Shown: positions 9,332 through 22,800, numbered from the stretch's first letter. The stretch: DNA of 64,000 bases from Siderastrea siderea (GCA_964030785.1 OZ034977.1:26563652-26627651), one strand, 5' to 3'. The notes: generated by a model not told the origin, from the sequence alone. Translations and numbers: made by a program.

Positions 9332-10240
9332 CCTTCACTATCTTAGGAAGGCACTGCTACATTTAAACACTCCTCTGGTTGCAAAATCTTCGCGTGAGGT
9401 GCTAATTAGAGTAGAAACTGCTGCTGCTTAATGAGCGTCAATGCACCTATCGTTTCCAAAATAATGATGTACTGATTGCTGCGTTCAACTTTGTAGCACA
9501 ACACGGAGCAATTCGGACGGACAAACATATTCTATCACCACATTGAGAAATATGGTTCTACATTTTAACACTGTAACTCTGAAGTAAGTGCTAATTTGGC
9601 TACAAGCTGCTAATGTCAAATGAACTGTATGGTTTTCTACACAATACTGGACTACTCAAAACTGCAGTTGGATTTCATGGCTGTGATCAGCTTCAAGTTA
9701 TTTGTAAGATCAAAGGAATGGCACATCACAGGCAAACACATGCATTCAGCATTTTGGGAATTCCAAAGTTGTTATTTTGTCGCATAATCAGATGAACGGT
9801 TCTAATTTGACTAAACGCTGCTTTTGCGTAACGAACATCACTTGTTCTATGGGTTACAAATACTGAATGGTGGCCTAATTTATCCCCAGTTTTATTAGAA
9901 TGGTGTTTTCTTGGTGTTAAAAGGTCTAAAATGCATTTGCAAATTCACGAATAAAACAGATACTATCTTGAAAAGCAAAATCACCGATTACAGCTGGATT
10001 TTCTTTTTTTTAGTCTTTGATCTTGCTAAAACTTCACTTTATTCTGTCACATTTCCTTCCTCTCCGCTTACTAGAAATTATCTGGTAAAGATGTTTCCTT
10101 TTTATCGCTTGTAATAACAAGGAGAAGCGAATTGGAAAAAAACAAAGAGAATAAATTATTCTTGCTTACAACTTTTCCGTGATATTCATCGTTTCCCTCT
10201 GCCAACTTCTGGCTGAGCAACAAAATTCATTTCAGTAATC
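9332..10240. other. Helicase-gene upstream region with weak internal repetition
   Basis: No coding exon recognised. Three diverged stretches at about 9405, 9590 and 9800 share a pattern like GTGCTAATT ... CTGCT ... AATG and recur about every 200 bp. A leader exon and promoter of the minus-strand helicase gene should lie here. Confidence 0.35.
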
Positions 10241-10244
10241 CTGC

Positions 10245-12140
10245 ACTGTAATAGAAGATAATGTATTCTTGTTTCCGCCTTCTCCGTGATAACCCTTCTT
10301 ACCGTCTTCCAGAATAAACTTTTGGCTGTGAAATATAATCCATTCTTGAATGTCAAACACTGCAAGTTCTCCCTTGTGAAAGACTTTTAAAAAGAGAGCG
10401 GAAAGGAAGGCCATCACGGAAAAGTCGGAAACGAGAATATATTATCCTATTTTACTTCTCTTTGTTACTGTAAGTAACGAATAACATTATATATATTCTT
10501 ATAAGTACTTACAGTAAGAAAGAGAAGTAATAGAAGGTAATGTATTCTTGTTTCCGTCTTCCCCGTGATAACCCTTCTTACCGTCTTCCAGAAAAAACTT
10601 TTGGCTGTGAAATATAATCCATTCTTGAATGTCAAACACTGCAAGTTCTCCCTTGTGAAAGACTTTTAAAAAGAGAGCGGAAAGGAAGGCCATCACGGAA
10701 AAGTCGGAAACGAGAATATATTATCCTATTTTACTTCTCTTTGTTACTGTAAGTAACGAATAACATTATATATATTCTTATAAGTACTTACAGTAAGAAA
10801 GAGAAGTAATAGAAGGTAATGTATTCTTGTTTCCGTCTTCTCCGTGATAACCCTTCTTACCGTCTTCCAGAAAAAACTTTTGGCTGTGAAATATAATCCA
10901 TTCTTGAATGTCAAACACTGCAAGTTCTCCCTTGTGAAAGACTTTTAAAAAGAGAGCGGAAAGGAAGACCATCACGGAAAAGTCGGAAACGAGAATATAT
11001 TATCCTATTTTACTTCTCTTTGTTACTGTAAGTAATGAATTACATTATATATGTTCTTATAAGTACTTGCAGTAAGAAAGAGAAGTAACAGAAGGTAATG
11101 TATTCTTGTTTCCGCCTTCTCCGTGATAACCCTTCTTACCGTCTTCCAGAATAAACTTTTGGCTGTGAAATATAATCCATTCTTGAATGTCAAACACTGC
11201 AAGTTCTCCCTTGTGAAAGACTTTTAAAAAGAGAGCGGAAAGGAAGGCCATCACGGAAAAGTCGGAAACGAGAATATATTATCCTATTTTACTTCTCTTT
11301 GTTACTGTAAGTAACGAATAACATTATATATATTCTTATAAGTACTTACAGTAAGAAAGAGAAGTAATAGAAGGTAATGTATTCTTGTTTCCGTCTTCCC
11401 CGTGATAACCCTTCTTACCGTCTTCCAGAAAAAACTTTTGGCTGTGAAATATAATCCATTCTTGAATGTCAAACACTGCAAGTTCTCCCTTGTGAAAGAC
11501 TTTTAAAAAGAGAGCGGAAAGGAAGGCCATCACGGAAAAGTCGGAAACGAGAATATATTATCCTATTTTACTTCTCTTTGTTACTGTAAGTAACGAATAA
11601 CATTATATATATTCTTATAAGTACTTACAGTAAGAAAGAGAAGTAATAGAAGGTAATGTATTCTTGTTTCCGTCTTCTCCGTGATAACCCTTCTTACCGT
11701 CTTCCAGAAAAAACTTTTGGCTGTGAAATATAATCCATTCTTGAATGTCAAACACTGCAAGTTCTCCCTTGTGAAAGACTTTTAAAAAGAGAGCGGAAAG
11801 GAAGACCATCACGGAAAAGTCGGAAACGAGAATATATTATCCTATTTTACTTCTCTTTGTTACTGTAAGTAATGAATTACATTATATATGTTCTTATAAG
11901 TACTTGCAGTAAGAAAGAGAAGTAACAGAAGGTAATGTATTCTTGTTTCCGCCTTCTCCGTGATAACCCTTCTTACCGTCTTCCAGAAAAAACTTTTGGC
12001 TGTGAAATATAATCCATTCTTGAATGTCAAACACTGCAAGTTCTCCCTTGTGAAAGACTAATAAAATGAGAGCGGAGAGGACGGCCATCACGGTAAAGAC
12101 GGAAACGAGAATATATTATCCTATTTTACTTCTCTTTTAC
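10245..12140. repeat. Seven-copy 279-bp satellite with trimeric higher-order structure
   Basis: Seven head-to-tail units with exactly 279 bp spacing. Variants show a three-unit period: units near 10499, 10778 and 11057 match those near 11336, 11615 and 11894 (837 bp apart), pointing to duplication of a trimer. Each unit junction contains an inverted repeat of about 25-bp arms (for example 10452-10530, TTACTTCTC ... GAGAAGTAA). A 65-codon minus-strand frame (MMAFLSALFLKVFHKGELAV) is open in nearly every unit, which I treat as a by-product of recent amplification. The array lies inside the proposed recombinase/helicase element. Confidence 0.9.
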
Positions 12141-12267
12141 ATTATTTTAAAATAACAGCAGAAGGGAAGGATAACACAGATTTTACGAGATGTGACTTTA
12201 TTTCAAAACCCTTTTTTCCTTATCTTTTACATATTGATTACTTACAGCTTTAAGGAGAAGCCAAGAA

Positions 12268-12294
12268 GGAACAGAAATTTTGGGAAACGATCTT
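12268..12294. other. 27-bp exact copy of the left half of the 2881 palindrome
   Basis: Identical to 2874-2900 in direct orientation and diverging immediately on both sides. It contains the left arm AAATTTTGGGAAACG and five spacer bases, then runs into a CTT repeat rather than the second arm. The two copies bracket 9.4 kb that includes the recombinase and helicase genes. It could be the second end of an integrated element. Confidence 0.5.
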
Positions 12295-12471
12295 CTTCTT
12301 CTTCTTCTTCTTCTTCTTCTTCTTCTTCTTCTTCTTCTTTCCTCCTTCTTCATCTCGATCTTTTTCTTCTTCTTCTTTTCCGCTTCTTTTTCTTCTTTTT
12401 CTCCTCCTCCTCCTCCTCCTCTTCCCTCCTCCTCCTTCTTCTTCTTCTTCTTCTTCTTCTTCTTCTTTTAA
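12290..12471. repeat. Polypyrimidine (CTT)n/(CTC)n tract
   Basis: Uninterrupted CTT and CTCCTC repeats are directly visible; the long serine/leucine frames across it are simple-repeat artefacts. Confidence 0.95.
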
Positions 12472-12517
12472 AACGACTTCAATGAGATTATTTTCAGAAA
12501 TTCATGAGTACCAGCGG

Positions 12518-12570
12518 AAAAGGTGGAGCTCCGCTTTTAGGCTTGGCTAAATCTATATATTAGTGTTTGG
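12518..12570 (-). repeat. End of a dispersed element (shared with 33055-33095 and 42461-42495)
   Basis: A stretch of about 30 bp containing TAGATTTAGCCAAGCCTAAA (read on the minus strand here) and AGCGGAGCTCC recurs at three places in the window, always as an abrupt boundary. It is probably the terminus of a transposon family; no coding capacity is attached here. Confidence 0.5.
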
Positions 12571-13822
12571 CAATAACCTATGGTGTATTAGCATGACAAA
12601 CTATATATACTACGAAAAAAGCTACAGGAGCCGTCCAACGCCTAAACGACCAAGCCACTCGAAATTTGACTGGGTACGTAAATGCATCCTAATTTTTTTT
12701 ATGGGCTACCTGAGAGCACGCGCGTGACAGAAAATTTGTCAAAAACACAAATCAACACCAGAAATGAGCCACTTTACCGACATTCTTGGTTCATTGAATT
12801 GGACCCTGGGTTATAGGGCCATTTTCGTTTATGTCTGAGCTACGTCCGCGTTTTTGCGTCTCCTAATTAATGTAAAGTCCTCGCAAATTAAAATAACGTA
12901 GTCTGGCAAACTTTGGGATAAAATAAATTGATAGTGACTTTCCCATTTACTGTGTATGTGGCACAGAAGAGTTGATTGAATGTAAAGCGTTTCGACTGTC
13001 CAATTGACAAATTGTACGTGTGGATAAGAAGAGTTGATTGAACGTCAAATGCTACAACTTTTAAATGCGTCGTTTGAAGCAAGTTTCGACTTGTCAGTTC
13101 CTTTTAACCTTACGTTGACTAACTTCAGTTGACTAACTTACGTTGACTAACTTCTGTAACTTTGTATACTCTTTCTAGTTCTCATACCTATTACTTTACC
13201 AAGTGAATTTCTAAAAGCAATGTTGAAACAATGACATCCTGAAAAATTGCTCTCGGAAACAAGGACAATTTGTCTGCTCACTCTCGGTTTTTCCTTTTAG
13301 CTAGCTTTCTATATGTATTAATTTGTTCTTGGGTTTTCTTCAGCCAGCTTAGTTCATAGTTTCTTTTCAGCTTGTCAAACACTTGTATCATGAGCCCCTG
13401 GCTCGGGAGATTGGGAAACCACTCCCTCTGTTCTTGCAATTAAATAAATTATCTTATCTTATCTTTTATCTTATCTTTTCTCAGCCGACTGAGAAACCTC
13501 GAGCTTGAATACACGTGAATACACTTTATACATCCGGATAAAGAGGGAGATACCCGAGGGCTGCTTATGAATTTCAGTGTCTATCACGTTAGCAAGAAAC
13601 AATCAATACCCGCAGTTACAACGGGGGAGTATTTGCGTTGGAAAATTTCTCTGCACCCCCGTTCAATGTTGGAAATGCTGACTAAGTCGATCGTGCACAT
13701 TTTTGAGAACAGCATTGGTCTGGGGGGAAGGGGGAAAATTTTCCCACCCTCGAGACCGAAGTTGTAGACATCAAGCCCCGTTTATTCCATTTGATATATT
13801 TCGTGCCTAAGTTACATCACAG
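12571..13822. other. Non-coding stretch upstream of the first recognised carboxypeptidase exon
   Basis: No exon found. Contains a short run of CGTTGACTAACTT copies at 13112-13155 and an (ATCTT)n run at 13448-13480 after a possible polyadenylated tail. Earlier carboxypeptidase exons may be here or outside the window. Confidence 0.35.
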
Positions 13823-16800
13823 ATTGAACAAGAACTGAAGAATCTGGCATCCACGTACTGGAATTTGGCAACCTTGGTGACCGATTTTGGACGGTCTTAT
13901 GAAGGAAGAACCATTTACGCCATAAAGGTACCAAAAAGTATTTAAAGACATGTAAGTTTAGGTATGTTAAGCTATTGAAAAAATAAATTCTATACAACTT
14001 CATTTAGAAGGGATAAAACAAATGGGAATTTTATTCGGCTGAATCGACTGAAATGAGTTTAAATCCCTGTCGCAAGTCTGTTTTAGACTGATGGCGTGTC
14101 ACTAAATTAATTAACCTTGATAAGTCCTACTTCCTCAACAACCTACTTACCTAACTACTTACCTCCCTAAATCGATGTTCCATTTACGTCGCATCAGTGT
14201 AGCATTTAATTTAAATGCACTCACGCGACTGAAAAGCGTCGTATAAATTAGGCTTTCAATTTTAGCAGCTTAAACACTTCAATTTTAACAATTGATTCAA
14301 CGGACAAATAGCATAAATATTTAACACCGCATGCTTTGTCTAAAATGAAATTTCGCTCTAAGAATGTTCGGAGACACATGACTCTACCCTTCTTTAACGT
14401 AAAGTACTTCTAGGGACCGTTAACATGGCAGGAGGGTAACCCTCCTAGAAGGGTTACCTTCCTTGGAGGGTCAGAAGACAACCCTCCGTAAAGGCGCGAA
14501 AACCTCAAACCATCACGCGGTCGCTAAGCACATAAACATCAAAATGGCGGACAAACGAGGAGTTTTGGCGGTTAACTCAATTTTGCTTGCGCTCGCTTCT
14601 TTTGCTGCGGCTTTTCAGTGCTGTGGGTTCCTGCTTTCGTATCTATTAATAGAAAAACGTCGGCAGCAGCGCATGGCCTTACAGGCAGCTTACCAATACA
14701 ATGCCGCAGTGGCTCGGCTCAGACACATACGAAGGAGAGCCGTTCGTCGTCGAGGGAGACTTTGGCGAAATCCAGGTCGCACAGAGCAGTGGTGGCAGAA
14801 CCTCTACAACGGAATTCTGCCCGAATCAGATTGGAAGAAGAATCTGAGAATGGATCGGCATGTTTTTATGGCGATAGCAGACGAACTTCGTCCATACCTT
14901 CAGCCTCGTGGCAGGAATCCAAGAGGACTTGATTAGCTCTCAATGGAAAAGCAACTTGCTTTGACTTAGTATTTTTTAAAAGATCAAGGTTCCCTTTCTA
15001 TGACAGCAAATGCTTTCGGAATCGCGTTTTGCACGGTTTCTGTGATTGTTCGTAAAGTTTGTGATGTCATTGCTACGGTTTTGGGACCAAAGTACACAAA
15101 ATTGCCTGCTAGCGAGCAAGAAATGAAAGACCTCGTGAACGGCATGGAAAGTAAATACGGATTTTCACAAGCCTTTGGACGTGTTGATGGCACCCACATT
15201 GCAATATCTCAGCCAACTGAAAATCCCCATGACTACTTTAGCTATAAACAGAAATATACATTGAATACACAAGCAGTGTGTGACTGGAGAGGGTTGTTTA
15301 TTGACGTTGAGGTGAAATGGCCAGGACGTGTATACGATGGAAGGGTGTTTGCGAATTCCAGAATAAACAGACTCTTAAAAGACGAAAAACTACCTATGCT
15401 GTACAAGGAAATTCTTCCAGGGCATGACAAGGTATCTGTAACCTTGTTAGGAGATCCGGTCTACCCACTACTGCCCTACATGCTCAGGAGTGCAAGAAAC
15501 CCCATTGAGTGTGCCTATGGAAGACTGAAAGCCAGATGGCAAATTTTGAACAAAAGAATTGAATTTTGTCCCATGCATTGTGTATGCTTGTTTTGTCCTC
15601 CACAATATTTGTGAAACACAAGATATGAACATAGATGATGATGCAGTCGCACGACAAGTTGCACATGACAGGTTGCAGCCTGAGAATGCTTCTGACCGGC
15701 TATATTCCTTTAATACTGCAGAGGGTGCTCATGTGAGGAGCATCACCACACTGTTTTACAAGGAGCCCATTCCACATTAAACTTTTCCTTTTTCCAGGTC
15801 TTTCATGTGCTTTCACTGTTTTTGTTGTTTCATAGTGAGTTTCTTAAAAAAAATTGATTGACTGTTCTGTGAGGTTGAGCCCTTTTGACTTTTAATAATA
15901 CAGCATAGACGTCCATACTCGAAGAAACCAATACTCTTCAATAAAGAGAAATGCTCCAAAAATTAAACTGCGAGATCAGTGAAAGTTCACTTATGATTTG
16001 CAAGACCTAGACTGTTGGAAAGGCAATTTAACCTCCCCCCCTCCCCCAACTCCCAACACTATTATGCGGGAACTTCCAAAAGTTCATACAAAAATATTAT
16101 CCACAAGAGGTAGAGTTATTTCTCCAAGCACGTGCTTGAAAGTTGAAAGTATTTATACTAAAGGCTACTTTTAATAATTATAACTGTCTCGTTAGTGTTA
16201 TTCTCATACAAGGCTTGATTGGCTGCTACAATAGGCCCTGGTGTACATGGGCTAGAGTGTCCACTTTCTTGACCACTTCCAAGGCGGTGGAATTGGGAGG
16301 CGGGGAATGCTTCTCTGTTTGCATAGCTTGCATTACGTGTCATAGGGAGAGATGTAGTGATGTTCCCATAGTTGCCAAAATGTGGAGTATAACTTTGTTG
16401 TGCATAATGCATTCCAGGGCCGGGGGTTGCAGGTGGGTTAGCCAGGGCCATGGCCAGCATCCGCATTCCTGATGCAATTCCTTCCCCGAGGGATGTCAAA
16501 CACGTTGTCATTTTTGTGATTGAGTCATCCAATGTTTTGTTGGACCGTTCAAATGCTTCTAGCATGTCTTTCTTCATCAGTAGATCCTCTTTGGCGGTAG
16601 ACATGAGAAGATGATCCCTTTGTGCTTGTGACAGACTCTTTTCCATATGTCTCCTTTCATTGTCGACAAGCTTGGGAATATTGGAGACGCTAACTTTAAC
16701 TTTTCCCTTGCTAGCAGGCTCTCCGTCAATAGATGAGTTTGATGTCTCAGCTGAAGAGTATTCTGTAAATGATAATAAATACCATAATATATATAAAATA

Positions 16801-19800
16801 TTCAAATGTCATGTTTTTGGTCTCTTTCCTTTTACTTTTTAACATAGTCTTTCTTGATATTGTACTCTTTTAACTAATTTTTGATATCTGATGTTGATAT
16901 AGATTATGTAGATCAGTATTATTTCTTGTAATAAGCATGTAATTCAGTCCTTTAGACCTCAAAGTGTGTTTTTCAATGTACGATCTACTGCCAGTTATGT
17001 ACACAAATAGGATAAAAACCAACTGACAGCTGTACGATTTTTGTTATTAGCGTGAAATAAAGAGAGTAGAACTGTAGGCAAAACACTGCATGCAGCTTGT
17101 AATGATATTACTTGGACCTAATGCATAGGGTATGGATAAAATAGGCATTTTGTACACGGAATAAATACATCCTCTTGTTTATCCCAGACACCCTACATCC
17201 CAAATTCTTGTTTATTTAGGGAAGAATTTTTCTAGGGGGGGAGAGGGGTGGGGAAAATTGTAAATTTTTTGCATGGAAAATTGAGCTGTAAAATTAATGC
17301 ACAGACAGTAACACAGTAAAAGAAGTCCCTCCGTCCTTAAAAATTCTGCACAACAAATTTACGCAAATAAAAACTGGTGCAGTCTGAGAATTTGTCCTAC
17401 CGCTCCTGGCCCCCCTCATGTTTTTTCTAATGGTACATGGCTGAGGCAGGGCTCCTGGCTGAGGTCATTGGGTTGTCTCAAGAATATGAGAGTATCTGAC
17501 TTTTTATTACTATTATTATCATTACGTCTCGAAATGTAAAATAACGACCCTGTGCATGCAACTTGGTTTGTTATGAATGTCCCAGTGTTTACACAAAATG
17601 CTATTTTAACGAAAAATTCACTCACCTTCGGAAGCCTCATCCACCTCAGAAGTAGTGCCCGATGATTCAGCAGTTTCACCATGTTCACCATCAATGCCGA
17701 AAGACAGAGACATTGTAGATGGCGATCCTCCCCATATATCTGTTAACAGATCGCAGTTGTCTTGCCCCACTTTACCACTGCCGCTCCGGGTGCCTTTATT
17801 CACTGCGTTGCGGTAGTCTTGTCGCACGCTCTTCACCTTTTCTTTTACCCTTTGATATCCCAGTCTGATTTTTTGCTTCTCCTCTTCTATGCGTTTTCTG
17901 TATGACTCGTACTCTTCGCTTCCCATGTCTTGGAGCTCTTTTCCTGGTTCGTGGACGTATTCAGGCCCGAAATCGTCAGGGAAATCTACGGCCATGCATC
18001 TGCGAACTTCTGTATACATGGCCGTCAAATCAGCCTCGAAGTCGACGCCGTTAAAGTCGCACTTCGTTTTATATTCTATTATGTAGTTAAGAAGCATCTC
18101 AGCGGCTTCCGGCGTCCATGCCCATTTCTCTGCCTTTTTGCCAGCGGAAACTGCTCGCTCGGGTGCTTTTCTCTTGCCCCTTGATTTGTTATTGTTATTC
18201 TCTACGTCTGGTGAATCGTTTACGTCAAGGCTTTCGCCTGTTTCTGGAACGATATCACAAGAATGATTTTTTTCTGAATCCAAATTGTCATTACTTTCTT
18301 CTTGCTCGTTTTGACTTAATTTTCCCAACATGGTTCTACGAAACAACTCTCCTGGCTTGTAAGCACACGAAGCCATGTTACAGTTTGGCGGCAAAGTGAT
18401 AGTCATCTGATCCCGCTAGAATTGTCCCTCTTAGGGGGGTAACCCTGCCTCGACCTTTTACATGGCTGAAATAAACAAAAAGTTGTCCCTTCTAGAAGGG
18501 TTACCCTAGCAAGCAGATAGGGTAACCCTCCTCCTAGGGTGACCCTACCTCTCATGTAAACGAAACCAGGAAATACAATAGAAAAGGGCAACCCTTCTAG
18601 GAGGGTAACCCTTCTTGGAGGGTTACCCTCCTTCCATGTAAACGGGCCCTTAAAAGCCGTATATGTCTATTTTTTTTTAGCCATAGTCAATTGTATGTTT
18701 CTCAAGCAGTTTTTTGGTAATTCATTAGTAAGCAAGCTACAGTGTACGTATGGATACGCTGATTATCAACCATTGTTATTGTTATTGTTATTGATATTAT
18801 TTTAATTATGATTAATAACGTTGTTAATCTTCTTCACTCCACGTGTTTCGTTTCTAACATGAAATCTAACGTTAAATTCAATTTTATTTCAGATCTCATC
18901 CAGGCCTGGCGCCGGGAGGAAAGTGTTTTTCATCAACTGTGGTATTCACGCAAGGGAGTGGATAACGCCTGCCACTTGCATGAATATCATCAAACAGGTT
19001 AGTCACGTTTTCTTTCATGTTTTTTCTTTCCTATAAGAATTTGAAGAGAGTGTTGAAAGGCACTATGGTAATTGCAGTGGCCACAAAACTACAAAAAATC
19101 AAAATATAATGGTAAAGAATACAACAGGGAGGTTGCTGAAAGTCATTAGGCCCGGACAGTTTGAACCCTTGGTCATCAATGCTTTCTTCTCGCCGATCGA
19201 CCAGGACAAGGGTGGTCTAGACGCTCATACGCGGAGAAGACACCCTCTCGTCGAAGCGCGGGCTTCCACGAACTGTTTGCTGTACTTTACGTTATTTTTC
19301 TTGCGATAACTCACAACGTTCTCTTTATTTTTAATTTACAAACAGATGCTGTCCAAATATGGAAAGGACCCATCCGTCACTGCAATGGTGGATAAGCTTG
19401 ATTGGGTGATCATGCCAGTTTTCAATGTTGACGGATATGAGTACACTCATACGACGGTTAGTTCAAACTATTTCATATTTTCAAAAACCTTAGAAGAAAA
19501 ACGAAGCTTTCATCTGAATAGATACACACTTGAATATTTGGAGACAAAGAAGTCAAAAGTTAAAACCACATTTTACAATGTAAAAGCAAAAATAAATAAA
19601 TAAATAAAACTTAATCTTCAAGGAAGGCATTTGCAGACGCCGAAGACGTAAAATAAAACGTAGTTGGTTTATACAGATAGTGATCTATCGAATGAAAAGC
19701 TGGGGGTCACGAGAAACGAGAAATATTGAGAGGGGAGAAAAAACAAGAAGAGACTGAAGGGAGAGACTCCCCTGTCTCTTCTGGGGGGTTATTTCTCTCC

Positions 19801-22800
19801 TCTCATTATTTACCGTTCGCGCACCACCATCTGAACCCCTGGAACAGGCTACCTATCTTAAGGCCCTGGCCAAACGGGAACGCAAGTCAACATAAGTTTG
19901 GAAATGCAAACATTCTTCGCTAGGACTGGCGATGGGTGGCCGAACGGTTAAAAATTTGCGTTCACTTGCGTGCAAGTTGGAGCTCGATCAGAGTGGACGC
20001 AGGTCATCACTGGCCATTGCAAGTACACGCAAGTCATGGCCAAACGGAGTCGCAAATATTTGCGATGACTTGCGAGCCCGTTTGGCCTTAATATGACGGC
20101 ATTGACTTGAAGTGAAATTGCGACATGAATTGCATGCAGAGTTAGGATGCACATAAACATTTAGCGCGTACGCGTCCTTAAGTTGTCAATCCAAAACAAA
20201 ATGATGGAAACGAAATTCACAGCTTAAATTTCTGTAACTGTTCTGCAATGACTCTGCCTGCCGCGTGGTATGTTAGGACACGCTGCAGTGTATTTTCAAT
20301 GTAACTTGTAACCGAACTCAGTCCGAGGCAGTAAATGTCAGAGCCCACTTGTTCTATTCACCGCATAAATCGCTATCCAGCGAATAAATGTTAACAAAGC
20401 AAAGTACACTATCCACTGAATAGTACTTTATTTAACAAATAGATTCCATGTTGCCGTGCGTCTTTTCAGTAAGCGATCACAGATGACGCCAAAATGTGGT
20501 CAGAACAAAAAAGGGGCACACGAGCCGTTAGGCGTGTGTGTGATGATGTTCTTACCATAGTTTTACGTCATCTGTGATGTATTACTGAACAGACGCACGG
20601 CAACCAGGAATCTACTTGTTTTAGATAATAAACAGAACAATTTGCCAATGATGACGTCATCTATGCGTCTGTCCTCAAATAGATCATAACTAAGAACCAA
20701 TAAAACGCGCGTAGAATTCAGCATATTATATAACGGTGGATAGAGTTGTCCGCTCTTTCAACAACCGGAGCCAGTTCATTTAACAGGTTTAATTAAAAAA
20801 CAAAATCGTAAGCGTGATGGTGAGATCCGCACGTGACAAAGTTTAGCATAAGCATAGGCATAGGCATTGGATCAAGAGAACGAACTCATCCGCTTTTTCT
20901 CATCCTTATAATACGAATGTTTATACTTGTTCCCTTGTCTATGCTTATGCTCGTGGTTGTGCGGATGGTTATTATCATGCTTCTCCTGATTTTGCAAGTG
21001 GCACTTGTCTAGTCTCAGAATCTGCAGATACTGTCACGAACGAATTACAGAATACCATAACATTTACCATTATCTAGATGACAATAAATTGTTATTAGGT
21101 TGCCAATCCGGGTTCCGTTGCCAATCCGGGTTCCGTTCGCTACATAGTACGCTCACGGCTTTGCTTGAGGCAACAGATGCTTGGTCAGTAAACATCGACA
21201 ATGGCCTTCTAAATGGCGTCGTCTTTATTGACCTTACTAAGGCATTCGACACCATTGATCATGAGATTATCTTGCGTAAGATGTCATACTTGGGAGTCGA
21301 TCAGGCAGCTATAAAGTGGTTCTCATCGTACTTAAGTGGCCGAACCCAAAGATGTAGTGTCAACGGCAAACTATCAACTGCTCGTACCCTCAGTTGCGGT
21401 GTGCCTCAGGGCAGCATATTGGGTCCTTTATTGTTACAGTTGTAATCCGTAACAATAACTATAGAAATAAGTATATATAAAAATAAACACATATAGAAAT
21501 AATAGATATAATAACAACAAAAGTAGGCACCCAGGTTTCCTGTTCTCTGTAATATATTCTTTTTTTTTTTTTAGTTTCTGCATGCCCTTTGTGTAACGTA
21601 AATTATTTTCTGTAAGTAAGCTATGTATTGTAGTGTATTGTAATTGTAAGTAAGCTATGTATTGTAATGTATTGTAAGTCAGTGTTAATCAATAAACTGC
21701 TTTATCTAAATGGAAAAAAAAAAAAAAAAAAAAAAATATTGGGTCCTTTACTATTTTTAATTTACATTAACGATCTCCCGAACTCCCTGCAGAACGCTGT
21801 ACCAAGAATGTTTGCCGATGATACCAATCTTACGTTATCTGTTAAGACGTTAACAGAGCTTAAGCTGGCTTTAGCCCCTGAATTAAATAACCTTAGTTGT
21901 TGGCTGAAAGCTAACAAGCTCAGTTTAAATGTTGCCAAAACAGAGTTAATGATTATTAGATCAAGGCAAAGACTATCTGTTCAACGTGACGACGTAGAAA
22001 TCAGAATTGATGACCAAATTATCGAGAGAGTTGATCATACTAAATCTTTGGGTCTTTTCATTGATGCTCATCTCTCTTGGTGTAAACACGTTGAAGAGAT
22101 TTGCAAGAAAGTCTCTTCAGCTATAGGTGCCCTTAAACGAGTGCTGCCCTTTATATCGAAAGAAACTGCAATTCAAATTTATAACGCTTTAATTATGCCA
22201 CATTTTGATTACTGCAGCCCTGTCTGGGACTGTTTGAGTGGTTACTTGAGTGATAAGCTCCAAAAATTACAGAATCGTGCAGCCAGAGTTATTACTAAAT
22301 CACCCTTGATACAAGCTCAAACCACCTTCTGTCCACCCTCGACTGGGAGAGGCTATTTCTTCGACGAAAGAAACAGAAAGCCTTGATGATGTTTAAAACT
22401 ATGAATGGACTTGCCCCAGATTATCTTCAAAGTCTTTTCTCTCAGCGTCACTCTGTTTATAACTTGAGAGACTCTGAGGGAAAGCTGACGCTACCCAAAC
22501 CAAACACCAACTATTTGAAACGGAGCTTCTCTTACAGCGGGGCTATGTTATGGAATAACTTGCCCAAACGCCTAAAAAATGCTGTATCTGTTAATAATTT
22601 TAAGCAAATTATTAAGAAGATAGCTGATATATCGGATTCCCACACGGCAACCATGTAAAGCAGTTGTAATTAGTTTTAGTTATTTACTTAATTAAGCTTA
22701 TTTAACTGATGATTTTCCGTGTTTAAATAAAGTTAAAAAAAAACATCATTACGTTGTATAAAAGTAATTTGCATGATGTTTGTTGTGGCAGGATCGCATG

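Larger units (their letters stand above)
14413..18649. mobile_element. PIF/Harbinger-type DNA transposon
   Basis: The ends are inverted: GGGACCGTTAACATGG at the left matches the reverse complement of the right end, ending CCATGTAAACGGGCCC. Flanking trinucleotides are CTA (14410-14412) and TTA (18650-18652), consistent with a decayed 3-bp TWA target duplication. Both ends carry many copies of a motif like AGGGTTACCCT (about 14425-14490 and 18430-18640). Inside are a plus-strand transposase and a convergent minus-strand Myb-like gene, the usual two-gene Harbinger layout. It sits in the first recognised intron of the carboxypeptidase gene. Confidence 0.85.

Noticed and set aside
10232..12091. 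Repeated 61-65 codon frames (MMAFLSALFLKVF...) as a gene family
   Set aside because: They repeat exactly with the 279-bp satellite; conservation follows from recent amplification, with no start context, splice or domain.
12192..12485. Serine- and leucine-rich frames
   Set aside because: Translation of a CTT/CTC simple repeat.
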